DNA from: Voacanga thouarsii
Lineage: Eukaryota; Streptophyta; Magnoliopsida; Gentianales; Apocynaceae
Assembly: GCA_026120185.1 (NCBI GenBank)
Contig: JANUWF010001719.1
Location: 1,922,001 to 1,986,000 of the forward strand
DNA length: 64,000 nt
Reading direction: 5' to 3'
Positions 47,623 through 57,784 of the stretch are shown here, in pieces; position 1 is the stretch's first letter, and each line of letters starts with the position of its first letter. The position numbers and the translations under genes were made by a program. Below the pieces are notes generated by a model. It was given only the letters and a program-made list of their open reading frames with translations, was not told where the DNA came from and made no database searches.

Positions 47623-49756
47623 TCACCTAGGGTAACTAGCCTTTGCTATCGGCTTCCTGAATGTCTCAAGATGATAGTCACGCCGTCGCCGCCGGGGCCA
47701 AGCTAAACCAAAATCTACTCTACCAGGTGGCAAGTCCTCGATAGTGTCTTGTGTCACTCCCTGGGTAGCCAAATCCTCCTCGTAGTCTGCAACATCCTCA
47801 GAAATTGGAGATAGACAACTGGTATCGAACATCAAGTGATCTGGCATCTGCGAATCTGTCATGCCCTGTCCTAATGGTCCCGTCTCAAACTCCTACCGAG
47901 AAATGAATGATGCATCTTGAGTCTCCGTGCACGGATGTGATGGGGGTAATAATAGCACCGGTACATCTACCTCCTGCTGAATCGGCTACTGATCTGCAGT
48001 TACGTCGTGGGCATCACGTCGTCGTCTCCCGCTTCAGTGCTGTCCTAGAATCGATTGATCTTTGACATGTGCCCGAGGCCCTCTACGTGCTGGCTGCTCG
48101 GGGTAAGCTGGCATGTTAGGATCTAGCATAGGACAAACATCTACTCTAGTAGGGTCAATCCCAATCGCGAATAGTGTCTGAGTGCTCGCGTCTCTGATCC
48201 ACGTAAATGCATCACGCGATCTCATGTCGGCGTCTGGTATCGCCTCAGATGTGATAGAAATGGCCAATAGAATAAAATCCTCTTAAGCAACAAGTGTAGC
48301 AAAGTCACAATTCGATAATGATTTGTTTTTAAAGTTACAAAAAAAAAAAATAAATAAATAAGACCAAGTGTAAAAGTAATATAACGCACCATAACAATAG
48401 CGGCTGAACCAGCACCCTGGTAGCCCTCTGCCTCGATGCCCGGTGGCGTCAGATTTCCAATACGCCATCGAGTCCTAAGACGATACCAGTGCATATAACC
48501 AGGCTCCGTGCTTATGCTTGACATGCTGTCGATGACAATCTGACGCCGTGTAACCCACATCTCTATGTATGCTGCGTGATGAATAGACCAGTTTGTCTTG
48601 AATATAACGTGCAGGTAAAAACTTCACCACTAACTCGTCATAAGGTCGCTAGATAAATTACAAATATTAATTTAACAAATTAGAAATATATCTGTGATAG
48701 TAGAAAAAATAGAAAGTCCTCCAAACAAGATAGTACAAATACTTATGTGAGTCTCCTACATAGTATCTAATTGATCCCTCTACGTAACCAGCACGTGAGA
48801 ACTAGTCCGCTGGAGACAAAGCCACACGTCCCACCATGCACCATACGGTGCAAGCGAGTAGACTGGAATCGCAATTACTCTATCAAGATGAAATACGAGA
48901 ATGTACTCATAAGCCCATAACTAAAGAATAAAGATAGGTATTAGATCGCTAAAATTATAAAAAAAACTCATTGTATTGTATATAAGAACCTTACCTGAAG
49001 TAGGACCATGAGCCCACAAATCTCTTGTGCCATCGGATCAATAGCATCGCATAAACATCTATACAACCACGCTAGCGTCATGCTACCCCAACTGAACTGA
49101 CCGCATAAAGCAAAATCCTCTAGAAATGGTAAAAAACGCAGTAGGAGCAAATGACCTGACTTATATGACAAAAACAGGCCTCCAATAAGAAGAAATATAA
49201 TTCCTCGAGCCCTCTGCTGAACCCATACCTCGGGACATCATCTAGAAGTGAGAGTGACAAATGTGCCTCAAAAGCTGACTTATGAAGTCGGTTGCTCCTA
49301 AAATACTCGTTTTAAGGACAAAATCTTAAAAATATATATACAATATCGCTCCACACAACCCGCGAACATCTGTAGACATCTCCAATAATAGGTTCATCAT
49401 CAATTGGCAATCCCCATAAAATAGCAACGTTATGTAATGTCACTGTGGCCTTACCCACTGGGAAGTGAAATGTATGCGTTTCGGGCCGCCATCACTTAAC
49501 TAGTGCAGTGACTAGTGCTTGATCCACCTGTAGGTGTTCAACTCGACATACCCTGCCAAACCCAACTAGATCTATGTAATGCATAACCTGATTATTGTAT
49601 GGATACACCTCACAAAAATAGGAATTGCAGTGCCTAGCCAACCTCACAAATCTCAACATGTCGTGCCCAAATCAAAGAAGATCGGTGCTCAGCCTGCCGC
49701 GTAATTATGTCATCTACGATTGATCCTAAAACTATACTAGGGTGCACTCGGTCCAT
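47623..49756 (-). pseudogene. Plant mobile domain (PMD, MAIN/MAIL1-like) gene of MULE-2
   Basis: On minus, starting at Met 49756 (MDRVHPSIVLGS, a typical PMD opening). Recognisable blocks in order: RHVEICEVG (about 49650), KRWRPETHTFHF-like (WRPETHTFHFPVGKATVTLHNVAIL, about 49500-49420), LDDVPRYGFSRGLEE (about 49240), SYKSGHLLLLRFLPFLEDF and SWGSMTLAWLYRCLCDA (49170-49040), YMHWYRLRTRWRIGN (about 48505-48450) and a Pro/Arg-rich tail ending RRRRDYHLETFRKPI near 47640. Several introns are likely (for example 48960-48900 and 48400-48280). Stops such as that in EVG* (about 49640) and the one replacing Arg in K*WRPE show it is dead, but it is fuller than the copy in MULE-1. Host PMD proteins act in nuclear silencing and meristem maintenance; transposon copies may have an unknown role. 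Confidence 0.75.
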
Positions 49757-50622
49757 CCTAAACGAAATAACGCCAAATTAAAATTGTTAACATTCAAACC
49801 GTCTAATTACATAAGTAGGGACTACTTATAACTATTTACATTGTATAATTTGAATAATTTGAAATTGAGATTTCTACAACCCGAAATTGTGGTCTATGAT
49901 TTAGATTTATCGTGCTTGGTTTTTACAACACAACCTTGTTTTGATGTATTTGATAAAGAAAATATATATTTCGTGCAAATTTTTAATTATTTTTTATTTT
50001 AACATATTACCTAGCAACAATTTATCACGAAATTCAAATAATAACATCATATTTGCTTTTTTTATTATTAAGATATTTATTTTAATAAAAATAAAAATAG
50101 TTAATTTTTAGGTTGCTCAACACCTCATTGACAAAATAAAAAAATAAATAATATGTTTTTAAAATTTACCATTAACTGAAACAAAAAAAAAAATCCAATA
50201 GACAAACCTCAACAATTACAATTTGACCATAAAAAATTAATAATGTTCCTTTCATTAATAAATATAGTATCATTAGGAGCTATGGTGTTTTTTACACTTC
50301 TAGCAACAATTTATCATGAAATTCAAATAATAACATCATATTTGCTTTTTTTATTATTAAGATATTTATTTTAATAAAAAATAAATATAATTAATTTTTA
50401 GGTAGCTCAACACCTCATTGTCAAAATAATAATAATAATAATAACATCTCCAATGTTTTTAAAATTTACCATTAACTGAAACCAAAAAAAAAAAAAAAAT
50501 CTAATAGACAAAACGCAACAATTACAATTTGACCATAAAAAATTAATAATACTCCTTTCATTAATAAATATAGTATCATTAGGAGCTATGCAATTTTTTA
50601 CACTTCTAGCAACAATTTATCA

Positions 50623-50625
<3 letters not shown>
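49757..50625. repeat. AT-rich region of MULE-2 with tandem units of about 305 bp
   Basis: Two full units start near 50012 and 50310 and a third starts at about 50605. Each has CTAGCAACAATTTATCA(C/T)GAAATTCAAATAATAACATCATATTTGC, GGT(T/A)GCTCAACACCTCATTG and AGGAGCTATG. The third is cut at 50625 by the Helitron, and its continuation is found at 55074. Confidence 0.8.

Positions 50626-50680
<55 letters not shown>
50626..50680. repeat. (TA)n microsatellite at the left end of the Helitron
   Basis: About 55 bp of uninterrupted TA. It replaces the AA expected in the pre-insertion unit and is directly followed by AGGAGCTGCAGAAG. Confidence 0.9.
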
Positions 50681-50683
<3 letters not shown>

Positions 50684-51270
50684 AGCTGCAGAAGACTTAT
50701 GGTGTGACACCTGGTAGCTTCCTGTGTTGACATGTATTGTTCTGAACTCAGATGGATTTTTCCTTATTTATTTTTTTTTTTTGGGGAATAACGGCAATGC
50801 TTTTCGTCTTCTAGGCTTGACGTTCAAACTCCACCCTTTGGTCATATAACCACCCTCTTATTCTCACGCCTCCAATGTTCGCGGTGATTCTTTATCTGCC
50901 GCTACTTCTTCATAGCCTTCTGCTCCTAGAGTCTCTGGCGGTGTAATCGGAGTCCAGAAAGGCCGCATGGTTGAGATCTGCAACGCCGGGGAAGAACAAC
51001 CCAAAAATTCTTCTGCTCAGGTGGTGGAATTCAACGGAGTTGCTAAATTCTGGAAAGTAGGTTGCTTTGGAAATTTTTGCTTCCTGTCTAGACACTCAAC
51101 AGCACAGATCCTCTGTAATGCAGCCACATCACAACCCAAAATTTATACGAATATTTCGTTCAGTTTTCATTTCAACCCAAAAACTGCAACGCAGAAGCTC
51201 CTGTTCGGCGTAAGGGAAAGATAGATCTCCCTCTATCGTTCTGAATTTTGAACCGTATTTTCCATTGGAT

Positions 51271-51584
51271 ATGGCATCTAACTCTCACAGAGGCGGTGAT
51301 TTTTACCCTGCTGCTCCCTGTAGATCAAGGTATTTTTTTTCCCCTATTTTTGAATTCACTAAAAAATTGAAATTCGTGTTGTAACCCACCCTAAATTCAG
51401 ATTTTTCTAATTTTTTTTGTTTTTATTTTGGTCTATTACTGATGAATTAAATTTAAACAGAGAGGGTTTAAGCACAAGACAGGTGGGGGGATCGGATGAA
51501 ATACAATTGAGAATTGATCCGATACATGGATACTTGGATGAGGAAATTAGCAGTCTTCGCAAGCAAGTTCGACAGCTCAGAAAC
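51271..51584 (+). pseudogene. Bet1-like SNARE, first two exons only
   Basis: Exon 1 is 51271-51329 (MASNSHRGGDFYPAAPCRSR) and ends at a GT donor. Exon 2 is 51461-51584, after TTTAAACAG, with EGLSTRQVGGSDEIQLRIDP and LDEEISSLRKQVRQLRN before GTAGGT. Spliced, they keep frame for 61 codons. This matches the N-terminus and start of the coiled coil of plant Bet1-like Qc-SNAREs, which mediate ER-Golgi vesicle fusion. The rest of the SNARE helix and the C-terminal membrane anchor (about 70 residues) are not found downstream. It is therefore a captured 5' fragment; the sequence has few changes, so capture is not ancient or the fragment is transcribed. A 5'-UTR-like region with ORF 50967-51224 precedes it. 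Confidence 0.75.
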
Positions 51585-52084
51585 GTAGGTGCTTATTTTT
51601 GTTTTAAAGAAATTTCACCTTTATTTGTTTTGTTTTATTGTTTTTAAGAATCATAAAAGGTTACAAAATTTGCTTCAGTCCTAATATAGTCTAATGGTAG
51701 AAATCATTTAATGGCTTCTTGCAGCTAAAGAAGACTACTTTACTTGCTTTTCTTTACTTTCCTTTTTCTTTTCTCTTATGAATATAGTTGTTTAAGAGGG
51801 CGAGGTAGTAGTATATATTTTTTATAGCTAAAGCAAGAAAGAGGAAGAAGCAGTACGAAATCTGAGGCTAATTCATGTTCCAAGCATTTGATGACCTAGG
51901 TCTTTTAGACTAAATATATTTCAAATTTACCATGGAAAGAAGTTGTTTGATTCCCCTATGTAAATTTTTGTTTCCATACAGCATAAATGGGACATATTTA
52001 TGAGAAATGCAGAAGTATAATTTTCTTACATTAAAAATGATGTTTTTTCAATTTCAAATGCATAGAGTGCCAACTGAATAATAC

Positions 52085-52176
52085 TTCTTTATTGTCCAAA
52101 CCAGATCAGAGTAGTTTGGAAGAACTTGGGATGTTATTTGGAAGATGACGTCAAATATTTTGGCTGGAGAACGAAG
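52085..52176 (+). pseudogene. Possible unidentified exon fragment
   Basis: After CCAG at 52101-52104 a frame reads IRVVWKNLGCYLEDDVKYFGWRTK up to AAGGTACTAA, which looks like a splice donor. I do not recognise the protein. It could be part of either neighbouring captured gene or chance. Confidence 0.3.
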
Positions 52177-52402
52177 GTACTAAATGATCCTTTCTTCTTG
52201 CAATCTTTCCATTTTTTAATTTCTTTGTCAATAATGTTTGGATGACAATATTTTTTTCCGTTTTTTCCCCTCAAGAAAGTTCCCCACGTCAATAATGTTT
52301 GGCTTTTTTTTTTTTTAACTCTATTTACAAGTTTCAAGTTTCGGGGAAAGCAGATGTGTAATGATATTAATGAGTAACTTAACACATTGGAGTTAACCCC
52401 TT

Positions 52403-52743
52403 GTGATTAATTGGAGGATTAGGAGACTTTACTATTGCGTGCCGTCTAAGCAGCTGAATCTCCACTACTTTGAAACAATTGGTATGAATATGTTAGATGA
52501 AGACGGTTGGATTTCAGTCTCAGGGGTTTCAGTTGAATGCTTTGGAATTACAAGATGGGCATTTCTTCTTTTAATTATTTGTTCTATGTTTTGCCTCAGG
52601 AAACAAGCTCTGCGAGTTTTTTCCTCTGCACCAATTCTCAAGAGATATGATGTGTTTAACCTTGAGACTGTTGATGGAATATGTGTTATCATTGAAGGCT
52701 TCATGAACAAGGCTCGAACTGAAGAAAATGGATTTCCATCTGA
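52403..52743 (+). pseudogene. SANTA-domain exon (KNL2-type)
   Basis: The exon-like core is about 52600-52743, preceded by TTTGCCTCAG and followed by GTCTGTG. Its translation ALRVFSSAPILKRYDVFNLE and then DGICVIIEGFMNKARTEENGFPSE is the signature of the SANTA domain, found in KNL2/Mis18BP1-type proteins that help load CENH3 at centromeres. The upstream part of the same open frame (52403-52599) does not match that domain and may be intron or other sequence. Only one exon's worth of the domain is seen, and no Myb/SANT or CENPC-k motif was found, so it is a fragment. Confidence 0.7.
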
Positions 52744-53664
52744 GGTCTGTGAAGAATTTACTTGAGTGATGTCTACGATTGCTCTGTCTTTGAACCTCTT
52801 ATAAGTTTTTGCAGTTAGTGGTATTGAGTGATGTCTAAGATTGCTCCTGTGTTACTCATCTATCAAAGTTTGAATGAGTGTCATGTATACTAAAATAGAT
52901 TCACAGAGACTTCTTACAAATGGAGTGGCATTGGTCAGTTTTGGCATCTCATTTGTGAGCGCTAACAAGAAAAGCTTCACACATAAAGATTTTGTCACAG
53001 TGTTAGGATGTTTGTATTGATAGGAACATTTAAGTTTCTAGAGTTCTAAAACATGAAGAATTTAACCTTCTTGGTAATGTTCATGTGGAAATATTTGTTT
53101 CAGCATGGCTGCTACTGTAGCAGCAAATAGTGGTGCCCTCCATCTCCCTTTGGTCCATATTTCGTGCCTATGTCATCATTTAGCAGAATAAGCATTTCTT
53201 TTGGGTGAACTTGAGATAACAATTCTGGAGCTACCTTCCTGTTCTCTGCACTCGCTCGGCTTCTTCTCATACAGCTGACACAGACACAGCTGAGGTTGAC
53301 ACAGACAAACAAAAATAAAGATTTCGCTTTGAATTCTTTGAGGTGGTTAATGAGCAGCTTAGAAACTGATGGACCCCATTCCTGAAGTCCAACCACATCT
53401 GTGAGCTTCCATCTAATCCTTTTTTTTTTTTTTTATTTTGGGTGCTATTGTATTTGGTAAGAAAAGCCATCATTCTCAGGGACAAAGATTTCAATTTGAC
53501 TCAAACCAAGAAGATTCAAGCTCGAATTTTTTGTAGTAAAAGTGGCTTCCGACTCTTCTTTATGCTTTAGTCCTCTGGAGAGTTTCATTTCTGATGGCAG
53601 GAACTATCCAAGTTTCAGGTACCGACAGCTTCCCAGTAATGATATGTTGCATTGTAGAACAAAA

Positions 53665-54352
53665 AGTTACTTCCTTTGATGTACTGCAGTTTTGGAATTC
53701 AAGGGCCTTCCATCAGCTTCACCATCAACAATCTTGAAAGGTGAGTAGTTCGAACTCCAATGGCCAATCCTTCCTTTCCGTGTTTGGATCCCTTCCCTGC
53801 CTGTTTTTTCTTCTTCAGTAATTTGTTGTCACTAAGCTTATCAGCCATGTTTTACCGGAGGATGTACTTGGTCTTTTTCATTTGATACTGCAGTTGCCCT
53901 GGGGCAAAAAAGTGTGTCAAACATCAGATATGGGGGATTTCTCTTTGTAATGATTCTGAATCTTATTTTAGTTTCACTGCTTTGTATTGCTTTTACCATC
54001 CTTTTGGCATCTTCAGGAAAAACAAAACTAAAATATCTTAATATTTTGCAGCCCATTGACGAGCCTTCGTGACAATTTAGTTGTCACGCTTCAGGATGCT
54101 GAGGGAAATGAAATAACTCAGACAGGTATATCATCTACTTTTCTATTCGAATACCTTGAAGATGTCCCTTTTGGTTATCCTCTATATTGAGCCTAATGGA
54201 AGGTCTCTTGGGGCGGGCAGTTATTTAGATAATGTCAATTGTTGAAAAGGTCTGTTGGAATGATATTTCCCACCTTGATGGAGGTGGAAACGTGCATTTG
54301 CAATTTCAGTTAATTCTCAGTGATGAAGAAAGGCACCGCATTCGCTCTATGG
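53665..54352 (+). pseudogene. Three exons of an unidentified conserved plant gene
   Basis: Exons follow in order. 53691-53741 comes after a CTGCAG acceptor: FGIQGPSISFTINNLER. About 54051-54126 comes after TTTTGCAG: LTSLRDNLVVTLQDAEGNEI. About 54229-54352 reads MSIVEKVCWNDISHLDGGGN then HLQFQLILSDEERHRIRSM before GTACTC. The first two join in frame. The join to the third is out of frame as read, so the copy is broken or a splice site has changed. The pattern of short strands looks like a beta-sandwich, possibly C2-like, but I cannot name the family. It is not related to the Bet1 or SANTA pieces. Confidence 0.55.
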
Positions 54353-55073
54353 TACTCTCTTGCTTTCATTCTCATGTCATACGCTTCTCCAGAGGGCTAG
54401 AAATCGTTCTATGTATCTGTGCCAAGTTGTGTACAATAAATCAGTAGCACATTGATTTTGTTGGATGGTAATGTTATGCTTTGAAGGAGAGTGAATACAA
54501 ATGCTATTTTTGCCTTTCAATTGCTACGAGATATTGTGTTGTTCAGGTTTATGTCTTTACTGAGATGTGCGATGCAGGATACATACACATATTTGCAAAA
54601 AGTGGGTTGAGAGAGTTAACTTAGAAATTATAGAGGACTTTCAGATAGTTTGGCAATTGGAATAGTAAAGGGAATAGAGGATGCTAGTTTGAATAGCATG
54701 CATTATTTTTAATCAGCTGATGGAGATACTTTGGTTAGTTGATGCTATTAAGGATGAAAATTTTGTGTTATATTCAAAAAATGAAGAGAGTTTGAAGAGA
54801 ATTAATATTAGATGCCAGTATTCTTTTCTTAGTTTCTGTTTATGAGTTGTTTTCCCTGAGAGCCTAACGCAAGGAAATATTCTCATTCATTTATGTATTT
54901 TGACAAGTTAGCATTATTTTTTGAAAATATATTCTTTAAAAAAAGAAAAAAAATTAAATACATATGTAACTATTAAAATCCTTCTATCAAATACATCAAA
55001 AATTATATTTCATAATATATTTATAATTTTTAAAAAATAAATATATTTTTCCCTTGCATCGGCAACAACCTAG

Positions 55074-56202
55074 TTCAAATAATAGCATCATATTTGCTTT
55101 TCTTATTATTAAGATATTTATTTCAATAAAAAAGAATTAATTTTTATATTTCTAAAACTAAAATTAATAAATATATAATAAATTTATTTAGCAAAATAAA
55201 AAATATATAATCTCTCTCATTTTCAACAATGCCACAACACCATTGTAATAAGATCACCACAATGATACCAAGAAAAATATACTCACTTAGGCAAGATGAC
55301 AAATCTCCTTAAATCAGCTAAAATCCGAGCAAATACACCCTAACGGTGTCAACACAAACTAACCAAAGCTTAAAATCTTCTTTGCTTTTTTCAATCCTCC
55401 ACAAACACAATAGCTTTCAACTCCAACAATTCTACAACATCTAGCAAAAAGTTGAATAAAGCTTCTATTCCAATACTCAATCATCTCATTAACAAAATTC
55501 AAAGCATACCATACTTAATGAAAGTCACTAAGCTCCAAAGAAAAATTGTCAGTTCAAGAGTTTCACAATCACAATAATAACTATAAGGCTTTACAAGACT
55601 AAGAGCAATCCTTGCAATTCAGTTCAATTCCTTCATCTCCAACAACAAGCCCAAAGCAAACACGAAAGATACAATTTCAATTAAAAGGTAGCTCAACACT
55701 TCATTGTCAAAAAAAATAAAATAAAATTAACAACATAATTTAATGACATATACACTCATCATTGCACTGATAAAGGAAATGCTGCAAAAATGATCATGAA
55801 AATAACAATACCTAATATGCCCTTCAGTAACACCAAAAACAAGCACATATGTCCCCAAAAAAAAAATGGTACATACTTGTCAAAAAGTTAAATAGCACAC
55901 TTAGATCACAGTCATCCATTAAACAACAGCCCAAATATATCTGCCCAAATAATAAAAAAAATTAAAACAGCTACAAAAGAATGGTGCAACATAAAAACAT
56001 GATTTTGTAACAACACTGTCGTCCTTCCTTCTGTCCAATGATCTACACAATCTAACCCAAAGCTCCAACACAGTCTAACCCAACTGACAAAACTGCAACA
56101 AAAACCCCATTTTGGAGACTTGCTATTTTAAATAAATAAACTAACAATTACTGTATGCACTAAGTGGAGTTGCTGTCGAAAGGAAATACATACTCACAGA
56201 AA
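55074..56202. other. Right part of MULE-2: AT-rich non-coding
   Basis: Continues the interrupted unit (TTCAAATAATAGCATCATATTTGC). It then has about 540 bp not present in the other units (55145-55684), and after that resumes GGTAGCTCAACACTTCATTGTC at 55687. No coding sequence seen. Confidence 0.6.
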
Positions 56203-56690
56203 TCAGCAGAGGATAGATTGCCACCAAAGTGGAGTTGCTGCTACTGAGTTGGGAAGAAACCGTTTGGAGACCAATGGCATCCATGTGTGTTTAACCGCAA
56301 CGAACTTCACAGGAAGATGAGTCTGAATCGCAACAGATTCCTCTTGTTCTTGTAGCAGTGAATTGCCAAACCCAAATTTTAACCCCAAATTGGTACTATA
56401 GATGACAAAGGAGGGGGTGTGTGGGGAGATTGGGTGACTGTTATGCCAAAATCGCAACGAGTAGGATGCAGGGAAATTTTGTAGGGAGGCGGGGAAGAAA
56501 TAGAGCAATGACGCGTGAGTTGAAAGAAAACGGCAATATAGGATGCATTAGGTTGGACGCATTAGCATAATACGTCCTATTTTACGTATGACGCATTCCA
56601 GTATTGCGTTGAGGTTATTTCAGACTTTCTTTTTGCAACCGGGCCATTCCTGATCATTGGGCCGCATGGACCTAGATAACTACTAACACC
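56203..56690. repeat. Right subterminal region and TIR of MULE-2
   Basis: About 56535-56690 is the inverted partner of 43255-43515: GGATGCATTAGGTTGGACGCATTAGCATAATACGTCC, TGACGCATTCCAGTATTGCGTTGAGG, then GGGCCATTCCTGATCATTGGGCC. The 101-codon minus ORF at 56203-56508 precedes it on the element's inside and shows no known domain. Confidence 0.65.
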
Positions 56691-57784
56691 AATTATCTGC
56701 TTGATTTTCTACTGAAAACCCCATAAGGGTTCGTGCACTCAAAGAAAGTTCTTCATTGCGGAATATGTTAAAAATCTTGTTCCATGTTAGTTATCTGTAT
56801 TGGTTGCAGAAAAATGCGGGAATAAATGCAAGCAGCACATCTGATGATGACTGTAAACAAGGAGGTAGGCTGCAAATGCCTGTAGAGCTTTGTGAAGCAG
56901 CAGGATGGGTCTTATTACGCCCATGCCCCGTTTGGCTTCTGAAGGTTGATGCTGCAGAGCTTTGTGGTCGCGTTGCAATGCCATAGGTCTCTTTACTCTG
57001 GCGCAAGAAGGGTTACTGAATTCACTGAGGTGATTTCCGAGCTCCAAAGGATTTCTAAATTGGTTTGCAGCTAGAGGTAATACATTAGAATCTTGCTCCC
57101 TGTTTTAAATAAAAATTAAATATAAATATACTTTTGAGTCTTTATATTTTAAAGTTATTTACAACTAAAGTATTTGATTATTTTAACTATTACTTTAATG
57201 ATTTATTATACTCATTTACAACCTTGATTGTACTATAAATGCTCGTTAAAGTAAAAGAAAATGACCTACAAAACAAAAGTTGAAAAGCTTTTAATTTTAT
57301 TTATTTTTTCTTTATTTTTTGAAAAAAACTAAATACGTGAAGATTTATCAAATCTTTTAAAGAGTTATGTATTATTAGTATAATTTTTAATAAAAATTAG
57401 AGGAAGGAAAATATTCAACACCTTCCCACCCACGCACCCACCACCAACCCCCCCCCCCCCCCCCACCTTTACCACAGTAGTCGGAAATTTCCTATAGAAT
57501 TTGGGCCATACGAAAGAGAAGGAAAATTCTTTGAAACTCCTTTCTCTAAATATTACAAATCACTTAAAGTGACAAATTAATCTTAAAAACTATTCATTTT
57601 TAGTTAACATTTAGAAGGGATTCAAATACAAATAGCTACAACAACACAATTTCTTCTTCCGCAAAAGAAAAAAAAAATGGTATAAATCATTCCTCATCAG
57701 AGATGACGAAGAAAACACCATCTTTTTGCAAGGCTTTCCTTTCTGCTTCCTAACCCACTTTCCATGAGTTAAGCATCTGTTGGC
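56691..57784. other. Intergenic DNA with an exon-like patch
   Basis: 56813-56868 stands between TTGGTTGCAG and GTAGGCTG and reads KNAGINASSTSDDDCKQG; a second GC-richer patch at about 56940-57075 can be read with SLYSGARRVTEFTEVISELQ. Both lie outside MULE-2 and are unassigned. Poly-C (about 57450-57466) and AT-rich DNA follow up to the end of the resistance gene. Confidence 0.35.

Larger units (their letters stand above)
50626..55073 (+). mobile_element. Putative Helitron carrying captured gene fragments, inserted in MULE-2
   Basis: The 3' end at 55051-55073 has CCCTTGCATCGG then CAACAACCTAG and a flanking T; it is a decayed form of the plant Helitron hairpin + CTAG end. The unit it interrupts is present uninterrupted twice nearby (50030 and 50318): there AAATTCAAATAAT is continuous, whereas here ...CATGA at 50625 and TTCAAATAAT from 55074 are separated by 4.4 kb. 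The right junction is exactly at the A|T expected for Helitrons; two bases are missing at the left. A (TA)n tract (50626-50680) marks the left side. No Rep/helicase is present. The interior contains exons from three unrelated genes, all plus strand. Confidence 0.65.
43200..56690 (-). mobile_element. MULE-2: compound Mutator-like element with PMD and MURA genes, split by a Helitron
   Basis: The left end (about 43200-43500) and the complement of the right end (about 56540-56690) align: AATGGCCC near 43254 and 56645, then AGAAAGT.TG..TAA, ACC.(T/C)AACGCA and AAATAGGA.GTATT..AATGCGTC. They form long imperfect TIRs. Inside, on the minus strand, are a PMD gene (47623-49756) and a MURA gene (about 43830-46540), then AT-rich repeats and the inserted Helitron. 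The modules GGACGCA/TGCGTCC occur many times at both ends and also between the two genes. Outer limits are approximate and no 9-10 bp target duplication was identified. Confidence 0.65.

Noticed and set aside
53112..53396. 94-codon minus ORF between captured exons
   Set aside because: It lies on the strand opposite to all the captured exons, shows no known domain and has no splice borders.
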